A stretch of 64,000 bases of DNA. It comes from Anthoceros angustus. Lineage: Eukaryota; Streptophyta; Anthocerotopsida; Anthocerotales; Anthocerotaceae. This document shows positions 20,794 to 31,584 of this stretch, in pieces (the first letter of the stretch is position 1; every line of letters starts with the position of its first letter). A program made the position numbers and the translations under genes. The stretch covers positions 310,001-374,000 of the forward strand of contig MU008201.1 of the NCBI GenBank assembly GCA_010909165.1, read 5' to 3'. The notes beneath the pieces were generated by a model. It made no database searches. It was not told the origin of the DNA and saw nothing but the letters and a program-made list of their open reading frames with translations.

Positions 20794-20910
20794 CTATCTA
20801 TCCTATGCCCTAAAGCTACGAAGATAAAACCTCTATCTATCCTATGCCCTAAAGCTATGAAGATAAAACCTCTATCTATCCTATGCCCTAAAGCTACGAA
20901 GATAAAACCT
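20794..20910. repeat. Three tandem copies of a 39 bp unit near the left end
   Basis: ctatctatcctatgccctaa plus agctacgaagataaaacct, at 20794, 20833 and 20872, nearly identical. A partial fourth (acgaagataaaacc) follows. In the second element copy this is reduced to degenerate remnants near 46425-46500. The wording resembles the array flank ctgcgccctaaagc...gataaaa (for example 11480), which may be its source. Confidence 0.8.
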
Positions 20911-21479
20911 ACGAAGATAAAACCAAAGATACACCCTATCACCTTTCTATCCTCTACGGTGTTTCCGTCTCCTTCGATGGTGACCTTGTGCCGGATCATC
21001 ATCAAACATGCCCTCAAAAGCACCAGTAGCCGTCCGGTTCCGTTGCTCTCCGCCGCTGGGTTCTTGTTGCGATTGGTGAACCGAAGTCGATGTCTATCAT
21101 CATCACCGCTTGTCGCACCACCCTTATGGATTTTCATCCGAATCATCATTTTCTCCAATGCATCTCCTCTCGAACTTGGTGGTTTGCCACATATCTTCAA
21201 CCCTATTACCTTCTTCCACCGGTAGATGTTGAAGTTCAAAAGCGTCTTGATAAGCTCGTCCGGACTTGTAGAGTGCTATCCCTTGCAAAGGAGAACCCAG
21301 ATGCCAAAATAAATGTCTCCGATATCAACGATCGATCCGGTGCTTGGGTCGCTTCCTCCGTTATGCAAACCCTCTCTATCACTGCTGTGTGGAGCCAATA
21401 TCTCCTCCGTAGGTACCTTCCTCAAACGCATTGCTATTCTCGTCACCCACCACGGACAACTAGGTAAGGTTCGTCACAT

Positions 21480-24090
21480 AAGAAATCCAAGTCTTCCACT
21501 GCAATCCAAAAGGCCTGCTCGCCCGTCTGTCTCACATGGGACTGCAATCATATGGCCTCGTCGATCTCGGACACATCCCCATCGAATCTCGCCAACTCGA
21601 TGGTCGCGCTCCCGGGCCTAAAATTCCGAGATACACGATGTTGCGTGGTTCGCGAATCGGAGCCGAATGACAAAGACATCCGAACGTCGATGGGATTTAA
21701 GTTCCGCTCGGCCTCGTCCCTGTTGTACCACTCCCATGCTTTTGAAGATCTCGATGGACTCCTCCTCGATTTTGTCGCAAATATCGGTTGTGATGCCAAA
21801 ACGAGTTCCACCATACTTTGTCTCCGAGATAGATATTTTTGCATCGGTTCTTCGAGGGCTTTCCTAATGGCTCAATGATTTATGCGGTCTGCGTCAGTTT
21901 GCCATGAAGTGGACATAAAGGCGCCCCTTATATCTCGCTTCTGTATTCTCAAGGAACTCCAAACCTCCAACGGTTCCCAATGTGAACAAGTAGAAAGTGC
22001 CTTGCCACGAAGAATATAATCTCCGCCTCTTTCTTCCCTTGAAATTTTGAATTGATGTTGATAACTATGATTGTGCAAATTTCACCGCATCTCGTGTCCC
22101 TCTTTTACCCATCCCATTGGGCGGACAAAGCTCCCAAATCGCCACCCTAAACCATTTTCACTTGGATTGGGTGTATAAGCTGAAGCAAACTCATAAGGGT
22201 TTCGAGTGACATTGCTTTTTGTGCCCGAGGCTTTTAGAAAAGCACGAGAACATTTGGTCAATCGCATCATGTGTGCCCGACAAGAAGGAAGCCCACCTTC
22301 ACCTTATCAAGACCCGCTTCGACAAGCATACTCAAGTATGCAAACAACAACATATTCTTGTTTTCTCCGCCGTGTTGTCCAGCAAGTAAAACGCCTTCGT
22401 AACCATCTCATATGTGAGAATAACATCCCGGATGATATGAATAGTTAAGTTGGCCGTTCAATATTGGAAGTTCACATACACCGGTCTTCATAATGTTGTT
22501 GTATACCAAACAACCCACAACATGGACCCGGATGAGACCATCCGCAAAATCCTTTGGAGGCGGGGAAAATGTGGGAGCTCCGTCTTGCTTTGGTCCATCC
22601 TGCCTATCGCCATACCAATGTATTTGCTCGTTGGCCTTTACACTTCAAACGATGTTTTGCAAGTTTTAGTCGCCCGCCGATCGCCGATCGATGTTCACGA
22701 AGATGCCGCTCATGGACCTCTCAAAAAAGATCACAGAAAGTTGACCTTGGTCCGCGACGCGCATGGCTCACCACGCGCTGCGCGCACAAGTGCGCGCACA
22801 AGTGCGCGCGCCGCGGGTGTGCGACAGCACTACCACTAGTGCGCGCGCACGTGCGCGCGCGCGCGCGCGTGCGCGCACAAGTGCGCGCGCGCGCGCGCGC
22901 GCGCGCGCGCGCAGCGCAGTGCGCGCACGCGCGCGCGCGCGCGCGCGCCCCTCCTTGCTACCGTGCGCGCACGTGCGCGCAGTGCGCGCGCGCGCGCAGC
23001 GCAGGCGCGCAGTAGTCGAGAGGCCGGAGTGCTCATGATTCCATGGAAGTCAAAAGAAACTCGATATGAAATACCTTGTTCTTGTCGGTTGCTGGTCATC
23101 TCGATGGTCGCCTTCAACGCTTCGCATTGGACGATTTTGAAAAGCACTACACTTTGGTATCTTCACTTTTGGAAAATGTTTCTTCCATAAGGCATGTATG
23201 AGAATGAGAGACGGTCAACCAGCTCTTGAAACCTCCCGCTTGTAGTCCCGGAATATCTCTCCTTTGGTATATGAATCGCAAGTTAAAATAAACACATCTG
23301 CTCACCGTTAGCTTGAAAAACTTTTCCATCCAAGCAATGCATTCCGAACATGATCTTCGCCATGCCCTTGGAACTTCAATTCGATGACCATGGTGTGTTC
23401 GTTAGTACTGCTTCAAATGTTCATACCTCCGCCATCCAATGCGTAACACTTTTGAAAAACTTCAAACACAACATTGCAACTGCTCCCTGTGAGAAAATTG
23501 AGAACATTACCTGAGGTTGCTTGTTCTACCTCGATTCTTCTTTCCCAATTTCAGGCAAACATATCTGTTACAACAATGTGAAGACCATGCTGTATTTCTG
23601 CGCACGCCTTCATGGTCCTCTTCAATCTCCGGCTTGGATAATGTCTACGCTTCACGGACAATGGATTTGTGAAAGGCTCGCCCGGATGCTATTGCCGCGG
23701 TTCGCTCGCTCCTCCTTCGCAAAATTCCCATCATTCCCGACCTCCTCCATGGAGCGATGAAGAAACAATTTCATCCGCATTCCATCTTCACGCTCCTAAT
23801 CTCTCGAATTTGGCGTGGTATCCGGAATGCTTGGCCTACCTCCTCTCCCTTCTTCAACGGAGTTGTATCCATGACAGACCTTCCGATGCCTTCCATGCTC
23901 GGAGTGGTGTCCATGATTGTCACCTTCTCAATCTTCCGCGACGACGCACACGGGCGGCGTACCGAAAACATCATGCGTGAAACATTTTCGAGACCGCCAC
24001 CGCCGCTATGGCCTTCCATTCGCCCGCGACTCCGACCGCACGAGTAGGATGGAGAAGCGCCAGATTTCACCAAACCGGAGCAATCAAGCA
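21480..24090 (-). pseudogene. DUF7869-type DDE-like transposase (frameshifted)
   Basis: On the minus strand the following order is readable: DSYTKGEIFRDYKREVSRAG (about 23275-23220), LWKKHFPKVKIPKCSAF (about 23190-23140), KATIEMTSNRQEQGI, then a GC-rich tract, then MDQSKTELPHFP (22610-22560; the other copy supplies the preceding IDG), RVHVVGCLVY-type sequence, LDNTAE (about 22375), VKVGFLLVGHT.DAIDQMFSCFSK (22310-22240) and LMSL-HRAYTPNPSENG with FVRPMGWVKEGHEMR, then a C-terminal region to about 21550 with KYGGTRFG-like and EIFKSMG in the other copy. This order (KIPK..FTKC, DGMDQ.K..LPHF, LQLDN..RENKN, GHTH..IDQMF) is the hallmark of the DUF7869 family. An RNase-H-like transposase role is inferred from the three acidic positions and the TIR context. 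Confidence 0.82.
22771..23012. repeat. Alternating GC tract inside the transposase region
   Basis: About 240 bases dominated by gcgcgc runs with interspersed gcgcacgtgcgc and acaagtgcgc words. Left-handed-DNA-prone alternating purine-pyrimidine sequence. It lies between the KATIEMTSNRQEQ segment and the MDQSKTELPHF segment of the transposase, where intact relatives have an ordinary coding stretch of roughly 30-40 residues. Arg-Ala reading frames here are composition artefacts. Confidence 0.85.
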
Positions 24091-24524
24091 ACTATGAGAC
24101 GAAGCGTCGCTATGGAGTTTGTCCATCCGTGTTTGAACGTTAAAATATGCATACATGATTATGGTGGCGAGTTTAACCCGTTATAGTAGCCGCCAATGTT
24201 AATTACCAAACGCTCGCTTGAAATAAGGGCTATAACGGAAACCTAACCTAACCTTCAACCCGCAGTTAGTTAACCCACTTAGGCAAGTTTGAGTTATTTC
24301 GCCTAAGATTGTGCATGAACTGCGGTTCTCCGCTTGATAAACTTGGCCCGACGGCGTTGAGATCTTGGCATAGGGGCAGAGCGTTGTTGCCGGTGCGGAG
24401 GCTTGATGCGCATGGTGTTCATCGCGGGTAAATGAGCGAATTAGTGCAAGAATGCTGTTGTGCGATGCAAAGCATGGAGGCGCTTCGACATAAGGCATCC
24501 GCATGGCGAGTGCACGATAGTGGA

Positions 24525-24568
24525 TCGCGCGCGCGCGCGCGCGCGCGCGCGCGCGCGCGCGCGCGCGC
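24525..24568. repeat. Pure (CG)n run, 44 bp
   Basis: Uninterrupted cg dinucleotides, 22 units, between the transposase and the plus-strand gene. The second element copy has no such run at the matching place (49860-50180), so length is unstable or the run is a consensus artefact. Confidence 0.9.
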
Positions 24569-25159
24569 ATGTGCGATTGAGGCGCACAAGGCATCCGCGT
24601 TTTGAACATGAGTGCTGCCTTGAATCGGCGGTGACGCCCAAGTGACAGGAGACCTCAAGGTCGGTGGGCAACTCTATGGCGTTGAGGCGCGCACAAGGCC
24701 ACCGCGAGTGAGGCCGAATAAACCGCCGGAAGTCTTCGCGACTGTGTGCAAAAGGTGTGTGACAAAAGGCCTCATGTCCGGTGGCAGTGTGTTTGGCCCA
24801 GCCCTGTTGTGGCATGTTACACCCTTTGCTTGTTGGAGCAGGTGCTTGTTGTGGTCACCATTTGCTTGTGGCATGCTTGTTTGTATGTTGCAAGGGTGGA
24901 AGAGCTTGGCAAAGGAGCCTCGTGAAGAAGAGGCTTGTGAAGAAGAGCCTTCTATAAAGGGAGCCGAAATAGTGTTTGGATCTATAATTTGGCTTGTTTC
25001 ATGAAATGAAGACAACTTCAACATTCCATTCTTTCCCGCATGGTTTTGCCTGCTTTCCTCTAATGCTTGACGTGTGCATCCGGGTTGACATGTCCATCCC
25101 ACTGCAAGTGCAAACGCCAACTTTGTAGAGCCTCAACCTCAACCTCCAAAACGCAAAAG

Positions 25160-28100
25160 GATGTGGTCAATGTCGAAGGACGAGCTCGGAAACGAGGTGC
25201 AGAGGAGGTTCGGTGGTGGTCATGAACCACCAACATCCGCATCATCACCGTCAGAAAGTCGACTCTCCTCCCACAAGGAGCATCCGCGGGAAGAGTGGCC
25301 TTCACAAGGACATCACATGGAGGCCCAAGCCAAGCAAGGAGCATCGCCGGATGATGTGGCATCAAAATTTTTCGATGATATCGGATTGTGCTGTGGACCA
25401 CATTGGAGAATCCTTTCTCCACCGAGAAAAATGTGTTGACGAGATTTGCATGATCTATCGAGCAGGCTCTTGGACAAGGAATGGTGCATACATGAAGAAG
25501 GAACCGACTCTACCTGTGAGAATTTTGATCCCATCCGCCTGGTGAACGGGTATATGGATGCGAGGACATGTAAGATTGTGGTTGGGTACATTCTATGGGC
25601 TTGGAAGTATGAAGTCCGCCGCAATGCGTAATCAAACTCTTGATATGCACAATGAGGAGAAGTTCTTTTGAGGAATTCTAATCTCACCGCTGGTCGACAA
25701 CCGATTCCAAGGCGATGCAATACCCAAGACCGCGGACGGACGCCATGACAAGTGACAAGGTATGTAGACGAAGAGAATCGACCACCACTTTTTTCGTGAT
25801 TGCACCATCAGCTGTGCCGAGATGACAGGCGCGCATGGCCGCGACCGGGTACTGAGATCGCGCGCGCTTGTGCGCGCTCTCCGGGTTGCTCAAGGTGCCA
25901 GCGCCACAGAGCGCGCACGCGAGCGCGCGCACGGGGTGCGCGCACTTGCGCGGCGCGCGCGCAAGACGGTGCGCATGCGCGCATGCGCGTGCGGTGCGCG
26001 CGTGCAAGCACGTGCGCGCATGCACGCGCGCTGCGCGCATGACGGTGCGCCGCATGCGCGCTGCATGATGGTGCGCGCACAAGCATGCGACGCGCATGCG
26101 CGCCGCATGACCCGCAGGCGCACGCAGCGCAGACTGCGCGCGCGCGCGCACGTGCTGCACTGCGCCGCGCATGCGATGCGCGAGCGCATAGTGCAGCGCG
26201 CACTAGTGCGCGCGCGACTTGTGCGCGCATCAGGCTGCGCACAGCGCTCGTGTGAGTGCGGCGGCGCGAGACCGGTGCCCGCCTTTGTGTACCGTTAACA
26301 AAGGATGTTTCGTTGATGCATCCGGTTAATGGAGGCGTGGTTGTCTTTGTAATGAGACATTCGGGACTATGCCGGCGCTTGTCCAAAAGAAATAGTTCGG
26401 GGTTGATGATGATGAAGATGGCCGAACAAGTTTGTGGAAAGCGATCCTCCGAGATAGCGATGGAGAGGCTAGGAAAAGCAGCAACCACACTAAAGCACCG
26501 CCATCACCGCTAATATGGGAAATTCATGACGATTCAATGGAACAAGCAGAGGTACTTGCGCGGTATAGATATTCGGATGATGGCGATAGTGAGAATATGA
26601 AGAGCATGAAACCGCAAATGAAGATGTTGAGGACGAGATGCATCGACAACCGAGTTGAAGCACGACAACAATGAGAGGATATACATAGCGAGGCTCAAAA
26701 CGCTCAAATGTCCCAAGAATCGCCATGCATTGGACGATGCCCAGTTCTACAAAGTTTGGATGGGGTCAAAGAATCGTGAAGGAGCGAGCCGTGTACAACC
26801 AACCTCAAGGAGGTAGACGCGGATGTTCTCCACCGCAAGGACGAAAGGTAAACCAAAAGGTGAAAAGAGGAAGAGAGTAATGACATTGACGAGACACCAG
26901 ACGGCCGCCATCACCAAAGTCACGGACAACGACAGAGTGGAGCGAGCCCAACAAAGATAAGGACCGCTACATCAAATTCGAGTCGTCAAGACAAAAGAGG
27001 TGCATTCCGCAGATACGATATGGTTGCCATCACCAAGTTGAAGCGCAGACTACATTACTCGTGACGCCGATCCAAGAGTGGATGAATCATGGGGAAAACA
27101 TCTTCTCCGGAAATTAAAAGGGACCTGCAAGAGGGAGTACTTCCTCGCTATGTATGATCGATCCAAGGAGTGCAAGCTGGAGGTCTTTGACAAAGACAAG
27201 TTGAAAAGGCAGCAGACACCATGGGAGTATTGGTGGGAACCAGCCGGCGCTTCCAACGCAGACGAAGACCCGGAGAACTCACACTTCCGATATGGAAGCT
27301 CATATATATGCAGCTTAACTGCAGAGATGCGTGTCCGCCACGATCACAATGTCAAGGCAGATTTAAGAGGATGTCTTTCATTGAGCAAGTCCTATATTCA
27401 CGATGAAATGAAAATTGCCGAGGAGGGTATTAGCATTACAATGGATTGAAGTACAATCTATATCGGATGCTAGGCGTCATCGGACGCTCGATCGGGAAGA
27501 AATGCGACTTGTCGACAAGCCGTGCTATGCATTGCTAGTGTCCCGCCTCATGTGTGGACACGGTGGACGAGGTTTTCGATCTTTGGGAGAGGGTGAGCCC
27601 CGAGCAAGGTAACCGAAGAAAGGCAGCAAGAGGGGAAATCAAAACGTGGGACAGACAGCGATGGATCCAAATTTGATTATAAAGCCAATGCATGCGACCA
27701 ATTGGAGAGTTTTCTGGCATGCCTGTGAAGCAGTGAAAAGGATTATGTTCATACTGGAGAAAGTGATTCAAGGCGAGTTGACCGTGAGCGCATGAAAACG
27801 TGGATAACGGCCAAGAAGTTGAATGTCATCCGCATGATTTTGCTCGACCGAGGTGCAATTCATTTGCGTGGTTGAGCGAGAATATCCGAGGCAACACCGT
27901 AAGATATAGCGAAATTTCAACCGTGTTTGATCACACAGTGTACACACGCGTCCGCTCGAGTTAGCAAGTCGCAAACTAGTTTGCGACTCTCATGTTGCAC
28001 CTATGAACGCTCTCCATCCTGCGTATATCAAGCATAAGAGTACAAAGAGAAGATGATACCCGATAGCTTCAAAGAGCACATCAATGCGGCAAGAAATTGG

Positions 28101-29222
28101 AAGAGGGTGGAAGATTTGCAGAGAGTGAGGAAGACAACGACGCAAAACTAGACATTTTCCATGTTCAAAAGCAAGCAAAGGTCCGCTACTGTAATAACCG
28201 GTGATATTCGTGAAATGGCTGCCTACTTGGGGAAAAGAGAATACAAGTCGTTGGTCGCCGATTTACCAAGGGGCAATTTATCGGAGACATGGGATAAGGA
28301 GATGACATGTGAGGATTTGGAGAAGATAATGGATGGATTCATGACAATCACCGAATGCAAGACTTTCCGTGATATTCATGCATGGACTGACATGCGATGT
28401 CCAAATGCACCGCGAAAATGGTGTGAAAAGGGGGTTTATACAATGGTCCGGGAGAAAGACAATTGGTTTCTGGACGAGGGACTTTACGAGAATCATGAGT
28501 ACATGATGTGGTATGGTGTTCACCCAATCTGAAGATATGAGGAAGTGCGTGCATTGTCCAATAGTGCAAGATTGGAGCAATGCTCGCTTATTCGATAGCG
28601 CTGAAGAAACTTTTGAATGTGTCCAACGATGGCCATGTTGTTTCTCCTTACCAAAAGCCAATAGGGTTGATGGTCCGCTATATGACCTATTCACGTAAAG
28701 AGGGGAATGGGTTATAGATGGATGCTGGAAGCGGAGTGGAATACTTATGCATTACCGAAGGGAGGAATCAGATGTTGACCAAGACGGAGGAGCACAATAT
28801 TCATCGAACAGTATTACAGGCCATGAAGTGTTTCCATGACGAGGAAGAGTTGACCACCAAACCACACAAACGTGACATCCGGTTTTGCCAAAGAGATGGC
28901 TGAGGGAGATCTGGCCGCAACGCTACACTTGGTTCAAGGAACATGCGCACCCATCGACCTTCAAGACTTGAGTCAATCACAGGGAAGAAGAAGGAGAAAG
29001 ATGGCAAAAGGTCCGAAAAACCCTAAGAACCCGAGGAAAGAAGTGCGAAGACCAAGAAAGCGACCCTACTTGGGACAACCAACATCCGAGACGCTTTTTT
29101 TGGCGAATCCCAAGGTGGAGAAACGCCATATCTTCCTCTTGCTATTTACGATCCGCAACGGCTGCAGGAGAACGATGACATCGTCGTCCCGAGGACGGAA
29201 AGACAACATTCGCCAAACTAGC
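25160..29222 (+). pseudogene. Long plus-strand gene ending in a DNA N6-adenine/N4-cytosine methyltransferase-like domain
   Basis: N-terminal part (25161-25640): MSKDELGNEVQRRFGGG, FDDIG, RAGSWTRNGAYMKK and CKIVVGYILWAWKYEV; unrecognised. After a GC tract, 26640-27960 gives NERIYIARLKT, CPKNRHALDDAQFYKVW, FRYGSSYICSL and ITMDWKYNLYRMLGV; also unrecognised. 28161-28532 reads VITGDIREMAAYLGKREY, LVADLPRGNLSETWDKEM, then LEKIMDGFMTITECKTFRDIHAW. This is the G-D-x-x-E-x-L...DLVxADPPWG order of N6/N4 DNA methylases, with DLPRG (28260-28274) in place of DPPW/Y. Later come QKPIGLM (about 28650-28675) and VIDGC.GSG (28711-28737), the motif-X and SAM-binding motif-I pair, then FIEQ in the second copy. 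About four frame changes are needed. Homology to the methylase fold is likely; activity is doubtful. Confidence 0.65.
25855..26275. repeat. GC-rich alternating tract in the plus-strand gene
   Basis: 420 bases rich in gcgcgc and gcatgcgc words, with many Arg/Ala/His codons in all frames. It splits the plus-strand gene: recognisable coding sequence resumes at about 26290 (VDASG-like, then ETFGT...SKRNSSGLMMMKM). The second copy has a matching but less regular tract at 51370-51800. Confidence 0.8.
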
Positions 29223-29579
29223 TAGAAACATACACCGTTGTCATGTGGTGGAGACTAACAGCGTCTCTCAGCATAGGGGTTATTCTCCATTAAAGGGGTT
29301 TGGGTCCCTAAAGACCAAAAAATGACCCCCGAAAACGGGCCAAAATGCATCATCTTTAGCAAAACCACGCTTTAGACAGGTACTGAAAGACATTGACCAT
29401 GTTCTTTTCTCGTGAATACTTACGCTACAGGTTGAAGTCAAGAAGGTTCATGGATTTCACCTTCACAAGGAAGGGATTTCAAGGATTTTTAACAGTGCTA
29501 GGAATCCTAAACACCTCTTTCGCAGCGATAGTACTTCCTAGCAGGTGAACAGAGGGCAAACCAAACAAAATTAGTCCAA
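29223..29579 (+). other. 3' flank of the methyltransferase-like gene
   Basis: No gene. Contains ccattaaaggggtttgggtcc (29289-29310), which resembles the terminal repeat word aaaggggtttgg, so a subterminal relic of the TIR may lie here. Confidence 0.35.
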
Positions 29580-29910
29580 AGAGCAAACTACGGACGTCGG
29601 CGCAACCAACACGCAAAAGTAGCAAGCGAAGAGAACCGTACGGACGTCCCCGAATTGTGAGAGAACATTAACCGATAGCTCGATCATGGCCATCTCGAGA
29701 GGACCAAACTACGACTCTAAAAGTAGCGCTGGACGTCTGCACGAGTACACAACCGGATCTCCATTGTTAGAGTGAAAACATAAGGAATTGGAACAATGCG
29801 CCGGACGCACATTGGCGGAGTCTACTACGTCCGGCGATTTTCTGAGACCCCAATCTTGTGGGCGTCGCGAGATGGAAATGGGATGCGGACGTCCGGCAGA
29901 CATGTATATA
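29580..29910. repeat. Subterminal palindromic cggacgtccg repeats, copy 1
   Basis: The palindrome cggacgtccg occurs at 29886-29895, and degraded forms occur at 29591 (cggacgtcgg), 29641 (cggacgtccc), 29733 (tggacgtctg) and 29846 (acgtccggcg). In the second element copy three exact copies are kept (55044, 55101, 55289). Repeated short words near one end are typical transposase or accessory-protein binding sites. Confidence 0.65.
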
Positions 29911-31559
29911 TTGTTTTCTAGAATATGCTGGATAGGTGATAGACTCAATGGCATAAGAACCAAAAGGTTAAGCGCCCTGGTCGGATCAGACCGGGGGTGC
30001 TTGATGGTGCTTGCTGTTAAGAATTTGGGTCGATTAGAACTAGGATGGTTTTGCTTTTTTGGCGCTTTGAAAACTTTGTAACAACTCCTTTGTTAAGCAA
30101 CCTAGAGGCATATCAATACTAGGATGGAGTGTTGATTTTTAGTGGTTTGAAAAATTTGTAAATCATCCCTAGATCTAGGCGTAAAGTCATGAATATTATT
30201 TTTGAAAATCATTTGTTGGTTGATGTTATATTCCCACATTCGCTTTGTATACAACATGTAAAACCTTTTGGCCTTACTCTATGTGCCCTTCCGATGACTT
30301 GCTGGATCTCTTTGATTGGTGCGCCAAAATGTCCGCTCATTCGAGTTTGATGCACGATAGATGCATAGGCCTTGGTTTCTAGATGAGCTACATTTTCCAA
30401 AATTCGACATGTATGATGGTGGTTTCTAATGGCCAACCTTTTGAAGACGACAATGTTTCACAATGTTTTGCGAGAAGCAAGAAAATAAATAGAATAGATG
30501 ATTTGTCCTTGAGTAATGAAAGCTTGGATGTAGTCGAACACAAGTATAAGAGAGCATCACCGCCACCGCGAGCCCTAGTGAGAGCCATGAGTATCCGAAG
30601 AAGAGGGTCGTCGCCGTGGGGTTTTGACCAAATGCTGAGTATTTCAGTGAGGCTCAAGGAGGACCTGTCTATACCCACCGTGACGCCCACATGTGGCGCA
30701 CTAGGTGTTCAGAGACTAACTATAGCCAAGCTTCGCCAGAGATTTTGAATTTAAGATCGACTTGCTCCATGTGCCACCCATGGATAGATTAAGGTTGAAA
30801 GCGACGACTTGACAAGAAGAAATGTAAGCTCAAGAGTTTGATCAAGAACGGTTGAGGAGGCCTCACCATCCTTTACCTTGTCCCTCACGGGCCCAATGTC
30901 AGATCTGCGCGGCTTATCTCCGACACGGAGGCCAGTCGATGGTATGCCCGCCGTCTGGATTGCTCAATCACGGGGTTTGAAAAGAGAATTGATGTGAGTG
31001 TTGGTGCGGTGGCAAGTGTGCACAAGCAACTTGAACGAAAGTGCTTGCCTACACAAGTATTGACGCAACCCTCTCCAAACCCGTGTATTGCACCTCTTTG
31101 GAGTATAAGGACGTTCGGTGCACTCCAATTCTTTGGAGCATAAGTGCGCCACCATCCGCCACTTGGTACAAAGGTGTGTCCATTTGTGGTGACGGTGAGC
31201 ACATTAGGTCTTCTTTGGGCTCGATGCATGGGCTGTGGGTTCAAATCACCAAAATGGAAATGAGACATGCATTTTGTATGGTTAGCCAAAATGGGGTTGA
31301 GACAAACCCTGCGCCGAGAAACACCTGATTTAAATGTGAGTGCGCGCATGTTTGTGCACACTGCACTACCAAGGAAAAAGCTGATCGTGAATGTCTCGGA
31401 TCGCTTTCCTCGTAATTCCGGCGTACAATGTGAGATATCGTGTATCGCAACAATAATTGAAATGTTTTGCGGTGACATGTCAGGAGAAATACCAAAAGGT
31501 CGATTCCAAGTGGATTTCCGGCGTGTGCGTAAAGGTCCGGAACGTCCATAAAGGGGTTT
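29911..31559. other. Right subterminal region of the TIR element
   Basis: Probably non-coding. The minus strand keeps IKEIQ-QVIGRAHRVRPKGF at about 30330-30270 in both element copies, weakly reminiscent of helicase motif VI. A minus-strand open stretch at 30885-31610 and a plus-strand stretch at 30383-30748 are not kept in frame in the second copy (55800-57070) and are not called as genes. Confidence 0.4.
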
Positions 31560-31578
31560 GGAGAAACCCCTTTCAAAA
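31560..31578 (-). repeat. Right terminal inverted repeat
   Basis: ggagaaacccctttcaaaa, exact inverted partner of 20300-20318. It is followed within six bases by gacaacacttgc, the point where the array unit sequence resumes. Confidence 0.85.
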
Positions 31579-31584
31579 TGTACT

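Larger units (their letters stand above)
20291..31584. mobile_element. 11.3 kb TIR transposon with DUF7869-type transposase and DNA methyltransferase-like gene, copy 1
   Basis: Bounded by inverted repeats (20300-20318 and 31560-31578, identical over 19 bases). The empty site is visible in other units: acgagcgacaacacttgc at 11001. At the left end the host sequence runs to gcgacaa, and at the right end it resumes with gacaacacttgc, so gacaa is duplicated and the target duplication is at least 5 bp. The minus strand (about 24.1 to 21.4 kb) carries the transposase; the plus strand (about 25.2 to 29.2 kb) carries a long gene with a methyltransferase-like end. The last 2.4 kb is non-coding with palindromic repeats. 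The second copy spans 45988-57074. Both strands' genes are frameshifted as written; many breaks lie at CAG/CTG sites and may be consensus errors. Confidence 0.75.

Noticed and set aside
20794-20910. Possible CRISPR-like direct repeats
   Set aside because: The three 39 bp copies are directly adjacent with no spacers, in a plant transposon.
22554-23147. Arg/Ala-rich open frames on both strands (also 25684-26488, 48218-48566, 51315-51992)
   Set aside because: They come from gcgcgc composition, which lacks stop codons in every frame. They are not conserved between the two element copies.
28278-28694. 138-codon minus-strand open frame over the methylase-like region
   Set aside because: It is antisense to the plus-strand frame that carries the methylase motifs and has no recognisable content.
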